Made by a program: the position numbers and the translations under genes
The notes under the pieces: model-generated
Databases searched by the model: none
Seen by the model: only the letters and a program-made list of their open reading frames with translations
What the model was told of the DNA's origin: nothing
Origin: an uncultured Oscillospiraceae bacterium
Lineage (GTDB): Bacteria > Bacillota > Clostridia > Oscillospirales > Oscillospiraceae
NCBI GenBank assembly: GCA_934569425.1
Contig: CAKTKM010000047.1
Location: 1-10,287, forward strand
DNA: 10,287 bases
Direction: 5' to 3'
Part shown: piece after piece, positions 6,415-10,287 of the stretch
Position numbering within the stretch: the first letter of the stretch is position 1
Layout: each line of letters opens with the position of its first letter

Positions 6415-6911
6415 ACACGAAACAGCCGCCCGAACAGCCAGCGGGTAAAGGGCGCGGCGGCAAACATATTCCAGAAAAAGGCCATGGGGAAATTCTTGAA
6501 AACCGTCCCCAGCCAGATGACCGGCAGCTGCGCCACCGGCGCACCGCCCAGCACCACCTGATACAAAATCGAGGCCACCAGACTCATGGCGGGACACATG
6601 ACCGCCACGGTACCCGCCTGCCGCATCAGCTGACAGAAATAGGGATTGTCTCGCTGGGGATCACTGACCTTTGCGGCGAAGCGGGCGCCCATACGGTTGC
6701 CCAGCAGGTTGGAGATCACCAGCACGATCAGCCCCATGTAGGCGGCCTCCCGCAGCGCCTCCCCCAAAATACCGCAGGTCATGCCGCTCAGCCCGCCGGG
6801 CTGCGCCTGCACCCCCGCTTTGAGCGCCATGTTGTAGACCTCCATACCGATGGCCATGGCGTAGGACATGATGAGGCCGAATACGACCCCCTGCAATTTG
6901 TTCTTTGGCAT
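6411..6911 (-). CDS. DUF2798 family membrane protein
   Basis: 166 residues from the chosen start MPKNKLQGVVFGLIMSYAMA. Four hydrophobic segments are seen (about 8-27, 55-71, 99-121, 128-155). The two halves resemble each other: a first helix ending near a Tyr or Tyr-Asn, then a second helix ending in a basic RMGARF or RWLFGRL tail. This matches Bacillota proteins with tandem DUF2798 units. Their biochemical role is unknown, and membrane location is the only safe statement. An in-frame ATG six codons upstream (6927-6929) is rejected because it sits directly against GGAGGAG. That sequence is the ribosome binding site of the ATG at 6909-6911, about 9-11 nt away. Expression from the nearby promoter (7007-7036) must pass an intrinsic terminator (6930-6966). 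It converges with the spermidine-synthase-like gene. Confidence 0.8.
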   Translation of the reverse strand: MPKNKLQGVVFGLIMSYAMAIGMEVYNMALKAGVQAQPGGLSGMTCGILGEALREAAYMGLIVLVISNLLGNRMGARFAAKVSDPQRDNPYFCQLMRQAGTVAVMCPAMSLVASILYQVVLGGAPVAQLPVIWLGTVFKNFPMAFFWNMFAAAPFTRWLFGRLFRV

Positions 6912-6922
6912 TGTACTTTTCT

Positions 6923-6927
6923 CCTCC
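6923..6927 (-). promoter_or_regulatory. Ribosome binding site deciding the DUF2798 start
   Basis: GGAGG on the minus strand lies 11 nt before the ATG at 6911 and just after the U tract of the leader terminator. It begins directly after the alternative upstream ATG (6927-6929, sharing its G), which therefore cannot use it. Confidence 0.75.
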
Positions 6928-6929
6928 AT

Positions 6930-6966
6930 AAAAAAAGAAAGCGCATCACCCGGCCGGGCGATACGC
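6930..6966 (-). terminator. Intrinsic terminator after the XRE operon and inside the DUF2798 leader
   Basis: On the minus strand an 11-bp stem (arms 6956-6966 and 6941-6951, loop 6952-6955) is followed by TTTCTTTTTTT (6940-6930). Two positions that are C-A mismatches in plus-strand RNA are G-U wobbles in minus-strand RNA, which supports minus-strand function. It lies ~70 nt after the stop codon of the last XRE gene, but also between a promoter (7007-7036) and the DUF2798 ribosome binding site. It can therefore end the XRE transcript and also attenuate DUF2798 expression. Confidence 0.8.
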
Positions 6967-7006
6967 TTCGCAGGTGCGCCATCCTGCGCACGCTACGCGT
7001 CGGACT

Positions 7007-7036
7007 ATTATTAACACACCCGGCGAAAAAAGTCAA
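7007..7036 (-). promoter_or_regulatory. Candidate promoter for the DUF2798 gene
   Basis: On the minus strand TTGACT (7031-7036, 5 of 6) is followed by an 18-nt spacer and AATAAT (7007-7012, 5 of 6). The -35 overlaps the stop codon of the upstream XRE gene. Transcription would start near 7000, giving a ~90-nt leader. That leader contains a small hairpin (GTGCGC/GCGCAC, 6974-6991), an alternative pairing (CGCAGG/CCTGCG, 6969-6988), and then the terminator at 6930-6966. Confidence 0.6.
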
Positions 7037-7590
7037 GCCTCCTTTTCCGGATCGTCTCCGGTGCAGTGCTTCCTCCACAGCCGCAGGAGGGGATGGTAAA
7101 ATGCCGCGCCCAGACCGCCTGCCGCCAGCAGCACCAGAAACACCGTACTCAGTACCGACAGCAGCGTGAATTGCCGCAGCACCGGCGCAAAGAACCCGCC
7201 GATCCCATCGGCGCCGTCCATGAAATCCATGGCGTCGGAGCCGAAATCAAAGATGGCGGAGGCCGCCATGGCCGCCCAGACGAACCGGATGGCCACCGAT
7301 CCCACCGCCCCGACAACAGCAGCCGCCAGCAGATACTTGCGGGGCTTCGGCCATGCCGCAGCCGGTGCGGTCTGCCCGGAGCCGGAACGCTCCGCCTCCT
7401 CCAGCAGCAGATAATCGGTACTGACGCCGAACAGGCGGCTGAGCGCGACCACATTCTCCGTGTCCGGCACCGACGCGCCGCTCTCCCACTTGGACAGTGC
7501 CTGACGGGATACATGGATCCGCGCGGCCAGCTCCTCCTGACTCCATCCCTGTGCCTTGCGCAGCGCCTGCAGCTTTTCTCCAAAGGTCAT
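7033..7590 (-). CDS. XRE-family transcriptional regulator with C-terminal membrane segments (downstream copy)
   Basis: 185 residues. Residues 1-65 form a Cro/C1-type helix-turn-helix domain, with SQEELAARIHVSRQALSKWE spanning the two HTH helices. About residues 84-105 and 143-166 are hydrophobic and should anchor the protein in the membrane, and the tail ends in basic and acidic residues (LWRKHCTGDDPEKEA). The first 65 residues are identical to those of the next gene upstream (7587-8108), while the rest is only loosely similar. Its ATG overlaps the stop of that gene (ATGA), and its ribosome binding site (AAAGGAG) lies inside the upstream coding end, so the two are probably translated together. 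XRE proteins with membrane tails usually act as repressors that respond to envelope or small-molecule signals, but the target and signal here are unknown. Confidence 0.88.
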   Translation of the reverse strand: MTFGEKLQALRKAQGWSQEELAARIHVSRQALSKWESGASVPDTENVVALSRLFGVSTDYLLLEEAERSGSGQTAPAAAWPKPRKYLLAAAVVGAVGSVAIRFVWAAMAASAIFDFGSDAMDFMDGADGIGGFFAPVLRQFTLLSVLSTVFLVLLAAGGLGAAFYHPLLRLWRKHCTGDDPEKEA

Positions 7591-7609
7591 GGACGTTTCT
7601 CCTTTCCGT
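7396..7609 (-). repeat. 214-bp direct repeat, copy in the downstream XRE gene
   Basis: Covers the ribosome binding site region and codons 1-65. Compared by eye with 7914-8127 it has 8 differences in 214 positions (~96% identity) with no gap. The seven differences inside the coding part are all silent. Similarity stops abruptly after codon 65 and just upstream of GGAAAGGAG. Confidence 0.93.
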
Positions 7610-8108
7610 CGTTCAGAATCTCCTCGTGCCAGAAGCGGCGCAGCTTATCATAGAAAATGCTGCCGACGGCGCCGAACAGAAGCATGGCCTGCAACGGCAG
7701 TGTCAGCCATATGAGGTGATAGTGGGCATTCAGATTGCCGATGGCGGTCAGCCCATCACGAGACTCGGGTAGAACGGAACCCCAGACACTCAGCGCCACC
7801 ACACCGATCAGGCCAATGATGCCCGCTGCCGCCAGCGCCAATCTCTTTGTGGGCCAGTTCTTTTGCCATGGAGACATGGCTGCCGTTGGCGCGGCCTGTG
7901 CCGTGGTTTCCATCTCCTCCAGCAGCAGATAATCCGTGCTGACGCCGAACAGGCGGCTGAGCGCGACCACATTCTCCGTGTCCGGCACCGACGCGCCGCT
8001 CTCCCACTTGGACAACGCCTGACGGGAAACATGGATCCGCGCGGCCAGCTCCTCCTGGCTCCATCCCTGTGCCTTGCGCAGCGCTTGCAGCTTTTCTCCA
8101 AAGGTCAT
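7587..8108 (-). CDS. XRE-family transcriptional regulator with C-terminal membrane segments (upstream copy)
   Basis: 173 residues. Residues 1-65 are the same Cro/C1-type helix-turn-helix domain as in the gene at 7033-7590. A short linker (METTAQAAPTAAMSPWQKNW) follows, then two hydrophobic segments (about 90-110 and 132-154) separated by ESRDGLTAIGNLNAHYHL, and a charged end (RFWHEEILNDGKEKRP). This is the first gene of a two-gene operon with its own promoter (8138-8166). The ATG is preceded by GAAAGGAGAAACG. The identical recognition helices mean both proteins should bind the same operator and could form mixed dimers, while their different membrane parts could sense different signals. That role is inference. 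The target is not visible, although autoregulation and control of the neighbouring DUF2798 gene are the simplest options. Confidence 0.88.
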   Translation of the reverse strand: MTFGEKLQALRKAQGWSQEELAARIHVSRQALSKWESGASVPDTENVVALSRLFGVSTDYLLLEEMETTAQAAPTAAMSPWQKNWPTKRLALAAAGIIGLIGVVALSVWGSVLPESRDGLTAIGNLNAHYHLIWLTLPLQAMLLFGAVGSIFYDKLRRFWHEEILNDGKEKRP

Positions 8109-8127
8109 GGGCGTTTCTCCTTTCCGT
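7914..8127 (-). repeat. 214-bp direct repeat, copy in the upstream XRE gene
   Basis: Partner of 7396-7609, offset by 518 bp in the same orientation. It covers the same functional block (ribosome binding site plus the HTH domain). This points to tandem duplication followed by divergence of the C-terminal part, or to gene conversion limited to the HTH part. Confidence 0.93.
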
Positions 8128-8137
8128 TTCTATGGCT

Positions 8138-8166
8138 ATTCTACCAGAAACGGCCTGTAAAGTCTA
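8138..8166 (-). promoter_or_regulatory. Promoter of the XRE gene pair
   Basis: On the minus strand TAGACT (8161-8166, 4 of 6) is followed by a 17-nt spacer and TAGAAT (8138-8143, 5 of 6). The start should be near 8131, with a ~23-nt leader. No clear inverted repeat that could be an operator was found around it. Confidence 0.65.
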
Positions 8167-8215
8167 CCTACACCGGCTTGCAATCGCCGCAACCGGAGTT
8201 GACATCGACGGCAGA

Positions 8216-8258
8216 AAGATAAAAATGACCTGTCTTTCGGACAGGTCATTTTTATCTT
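8216..8258 (-). terminator. typA terminator
   Basis: A 19-bp perfect stem (arms 8216-8234 and 8240-8258, loop 8235-8239) begins at the last base of the typA stop codon. The core GACCTGTC/GACAGGTC is flanked by A-rich and T-rich segments, so a U-rich tract follows the stem on the minus strand (and also on the plus strand, where no gene precedes it). Confidence 0.9.
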
Positions 8259-10087
8259 CAATTTTTCTTTCCGTGCTGCGCCTTCATGCGGCGCTCGTGA
8301 TTCAGAATGGTCTTGCGGATCCGCAGATTCTTGGGTGTGACCTCCAGCAGCTCGTCGTCTGCCAAGAACTCAAGGCACTGCTCCAGACTCATCCTGCGGG
8401 GCGGCACCAGACGCAGGGCATCGTCGGAGCCGGCGGCACGGGTGTTGGTCAGCTGCTTCTTCTTGCAGACGTTCACCACGATGTCCTCCTGCTTGGGGCT
8501 GATGCCCACCACCATGCCCTCATACACGCCCACATTGGCGCCGATGATCAGCACGCCACGTTCCTGCGCGTTGAACAGGCCGTAGGTAATGGACTCGCCG
8601 GTCTCGCTGGCCACCAGCGAACCGGTATTGCGGCGCTGCAGCTCGCCCTTGAAGGGTGCGTAGCTGTCAAACACGCTGGCCATAATACCTTCGCCCCGGG
8701 TGTCGGTCAGGAATTCGTTCCGGTAGCCGAACAAGCCGCGGCTGGGAACCAGAAACTCCACCTTCATGCGGCTGCCGATGGGCGTCATCTCCGTCAGATC
8801 CGCCTTGCGGGCGCCCAGCTTCTCAATGACCGCGCCCACGCTCTCGCTGGGTACGTCCACCACCAGCCGCTCGATGGGCTCGCACTTCTTGCCATCGATG
8901 GTCTGATACAGCACGCGGGGCGGCGACACCTGGAACTCGTAGCCCTCCCGGCGCATGGTCTCAATGAGGATGGACAGGCTCATCTCGCCCCGCCCCGCCA
9001 CGTTGAAGGCGTCCATCACGCCCTCGATCTCGCTGACCCGCAGGGACACGTCCTTCAGCGTTTCCCGCCACAGACGGTCACGGAGCTGGCGGGAGGTGAC
9101 AAACTTACCCTCCCGTCCGGCAAAGGGACTGTCGTTGACGGAGAAGGTCATTTCCACCGTGGGTGCGCTGATCTTCACAAAGGGCAACGGCTCCACGCAG
9201 TCGGGTGCGCAGATGGTATCGCCGATGGTAATATCGCCGATGCCGCTCAAGGCGATGATATTGCCGGCGGTAGCCTCGGTGATGGGCGTGCGTCCCAGTC
9301 CGTCAAATTCGTACATGCTGACGGCCTTGGCCTTCTTGGCCGGTGCGTCCGGATCGTGATAGTTGCACACCGCGATCTCCTGATTCTGCTTCAGCATACC
9401 CCGTTCAATGCGGCCAACGGCGATGCGCCCCACAAACTCGTTGTAATCGATGGCGCTCACCAGCATCTGGAAGGGCTGGTCAAGGTCGGCCTCCGGCGCG
9501 GGGATATAGTCCAGGATCGTGTCAAACAACGGCTTCAGGTCGGTACCCGCCACATCGGGGGAATAGCTGGCGGTGCCGTTGCGGGCGGAGCAGAACAGCA
9601 TGGGGCTGTCCAGCTGCTCATCGGTGGCGTCCAGCTCCAGCAGCAGCTCCAGCACCTCGTCGATGACCTCGTGGATCCGCTGGTCAGGCCGGTCGATCTT
9701 GTTGATGACCACGATGACCCGATGTCCCAGCTCCAGTGCGCGGCTCAGCACGAAGCGGGTCTGGGGCATAGGACCCTCGGCGGCGTCCACCAGCAGGATA
9801 ACGCCGTTGACCATCTTCAAAATGCGCTCCACCTCGCCGCCAAAGTCGGCGTGACCCGGGGTGTCCACAATGTTGATCTTAGTGTCGCCGTATTGAATGG
9901 CGGTGTTCTTGGCCAGAATGGTGATGCCCCGCTCACGCTCCAGATCGTTGGAGTCCATCACCCGCTCCACCGTCTCCTGATTCTCGCGGTATACGCCGCC
10001 CTGCTTCAGCATCTGATCCACCAGTGTGGTCTTGCCGTGGTCAACGTGGGCGATGATCGCTACATTTCTCAGCTTTTCGTTCTGCAA
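8258..10087 (-). CDS. typA: Translational GTPase TypA/BipA
   Basis: 609 residues, the usual length. TypA/BipA is a ribosome-associated GTPase of the EF-G family with roles in ribosome assembly and in cold and stress adaptation. GTPase motifs are AHVDHGKT (13-20), RGIT (53-56), DTPGH (75-79), NKID (129-132) and CSARNG (166-171). Later family landmarks are NDSPFAGREGK, GRGEMSLSILIETMRREGYE (20 residues shown), FLVPSRGLFGYRNEFLT, the SDDALRLVPPRRMSLEQCLE segment and EVTPKNLRIRK near the end, the BipA-specific C-terminal region. The start is TTG at 10085-10087. No ATG occurs at a plausible place, and AAAGGGG (10097-10103) lies 9 nt upstream. An in-frame ATG at 10237 is excluded because it lies upstream of the promoter at 10133-10161. 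It is a single-gene unit closed by a strong terminator. Confidence 0.97.
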   Translation of the reverse strand: MQNEKLRNVAIIAHVDHGKTTLVDQMLKQGGVYRENQETVERVMDSNDLERERGITILAKNTAIQYGDTKINIVDTPGHADFGGEVERILKMVNGVILLVDAAEGPMPQTRFVLSRALELGHRVIVVINKIDRPDQRIHEVIDEVLELLLELDATDEQLDSPMLFCSARNGTASYSPDVAGTDLKPLFDTILDYIPAPEADLDQPFQMLVSAIDYNEFVGRIAVGRIERGMLKQNQEIAVCNYHDPDAPAKKAKAVSMYEFDGLGRTPITEATAGNIIALSGIGDITIGDTICAPDCVEPLPFVKISAPTVEMTFSVNDSPFAGREGKFVTSRQLRDRLWRETLKDVSLRVSEIEGVMDAFNVAGRGEMSLSILIETMRREGYEFQVSPPRVLYQTIDGKKCEPIERLVVDVPSESVGAVIEKLGARKADLTEMTPIGSRMKVEFLVPSRGLFGYRNEFLTDTRGEGIMASVFDSYAPFKGELQRRNTGSLVASETGESITYGLFNAQERGVLIIGANVGVYEGMVVGISPKQEDIVVNVCKKKQLTNTRAAGSDDALRLVPPRRMSLEQCLEFLADDELLEVTPKNLRIRKTILNHERRMKAQHGKKN

Positions 10088-10096
10088 AGGTAAAAA

Positions 10097-10103
10097 CCCC
10101 TTT
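10097..10103 (-). promoter_or_regulatory. Ribosome binding site deciding the TTG start of typA
   Basis: AAAGGGG on the minus strand lies 9 nt before the TTG codon at 10087. It is the only good Shine-Dalgarno between the promoter and the conserved RNVAIIAHVDHGKTT sequence. Confidence 0.75.
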
Positions 10104-10132
10104 CTCTTGGGTATAATTTCAACAACCTTGCT

Positions 10133-10161
10133 ATTATATGCCCTTATCCGCGTGATTGCAA
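10133..10161 (-). promoter_or_regulatory. typA promoter
   Basis: On the minus strand TTGCAA (10156-10161, 4 of 6), a 17-nt spacer and a perfect TATAAT (10133-10138). The start is near 10126, giving a ~39-nt leader. It is divergent from the promoter at 10194-10222. Confidence 0.82.
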
Positions 10162-10193
10162 GGGGTTTCCCCAACTTTTTTCTCCCTTTTCCG

Positions 10194-10222
10194 TTGACAA
10201 ACCCGGCTCGCAGCGGTAAAAT
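10194..10222 (+). promoter_or_regulatory. Promoter of the tRNA-like gene
   Basis: TTGACA (10194-10199), a 17-nt spacer and TAAAAT (10217-10222). The predicted start (~10229) is about 7 nt before the tRNA 5' end, a normal arrangement for a tRNA transcript. Confidence 0.85.
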
Positions 10223-10235
10223 ACAACATGCATAC

Positions 10236-10287
10236 ACCTCCGTAGCTCAGTTGTATAGAGCGACCGCCTCCTAAGAGAACCAAGCTG
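10236..10287 (+). tRNA. 5' part of a tRNA-Arg(CCU)-like gene, cut or disrupted at the right edge
   Basis: The 5' acceptor strand ACCTCCG (10236-10242) is followed by T8-A9, a perfect D stem GCTC/GAGC (10245-10248 and 10258-10261), G26, the 5' anticodon strand ACCGC (10263-10267) and the loop CTCCTAA (10268-10274), which gives anticodon CCT. The 3' anticodon strand should be GCGGT but reads GAGAA, so only two of five pairs form, and the variable and T arms that should follow are not seen in the last bases. The D loop also has GT where the near-invariant GG (18-19) is expected. It could be a pseudo-tRNA, a tRNA interrupted at the anticodon, or a real tRNA with sequence errors at a contig end. 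The strong promoter in front argues that a functional tRNA stands, or stood, here. Confidence 0.6.

Noticed and set aside
8199..8227. TTGACA on the plus strand in the gap between the XRE genes and typA
   Set aside because: No acceptable -10 at 16-18 nt spacing, and it would run straight into the typA terminator hairpin.
8069..10093. 674-codon plus-strand open frame
   Set aside because: It lies entirely opposite typA, XRE coding sequence and their promoters. Its translation is rich in His, Gln and Ala with no domain, as expected for the mirror of a GC-rich gene.
10162..10172. GGGG-TTT-CCCC inverted repeat next to the typA -35
   Set aside because: Arms of four bases with no extension. Too short to support an operator.
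10088..10237. 50-codon N-terminal extension of TypA starting at an ATG
   Set aside because: It covers the typA promoter and is not conserved in the family. The TTG with AAAGGGG is the better start.
1..10287. Search for CRISPR arrays, insertion sequence ends, toxin-antitoxin pairs or defence genes
   Set aside because: No regularly spaced repeats, transposase or integrase motifs, or defence domains were seen. The only sizeable direct repeat is the XRE pair.

Overview
The window looks like chromosomal DNA from a GC-rich member of the Bacillota, probably class Clostridia and perhaps an Oscillospiraceae-type gut anaerobe. That placement is an inference from the RpoB N-terminus, an RNase M5-type Toprim protein, a TypA of the Bacillus/Clostridium type, DUF2798 and XRE membrane proteins, Gram-positive style Shine-Dalgarno sequences and sigma-A promoters. 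There is no transposase, integrase, phage gene or CRISPR array. Most of the content is housekeeping.

Layout. 1-422 (-): the first ~140 codons of rpoB, cut by the window edge, behind a ~230-nt leader and a strong promoter (661-689). 757-4638 (-): a three-gene unit comEC > holA > rnmV. Its genes overlap by 14 and 4 bases, it has its own promoter (4675-4703), and it ends at a long hairpin (698-733). 4783-6381 (+): a single gene for a membrane protein fused to a spermidine-synthase-like domain, with a near-consensus promoter. It converges on a DUF2798 membrane protein gene (6411-6911, -), and both stop codons lie in one 19-bp terminator stem. 7033-8108 (-): two overlapping paralogous XRE regulators with membrane tails and identical DNA-binding domains. 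8258-10087 (-): typA/bipA with a TTG start. 10236-10287 (+): the 5' half of a tRNA-Arg(CCU)-like gene that stops looking like a tRNA just after the anticodon loop.

How the genes relate. comEC (DNA uptake channel), holA (DNA polymerase III delta) and rnmV (5S rRNA maturation) are cotranscribed but do not form one pathway. The two XRE proteins are a translationally coupled pair that probably binds the same operator. The DUF2798 gene just downstream of them has a promoter inside the end of the XRE operon, and an intrinsic terminator lies between that promoter and its ribosome binding site.

The least explained stretch is 423-740. It holds the rpoB leader, a possible 41-codon ORF, and on the opposite strand a promoter-like element (extended -10) that reads into a hairpin with a perfect T6 tract. 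I see no convincing new multi-gene system. The best leads are the XRE pair, the DUF2798 leader, the rpoB leader region and the broken tRNA at the right edge.
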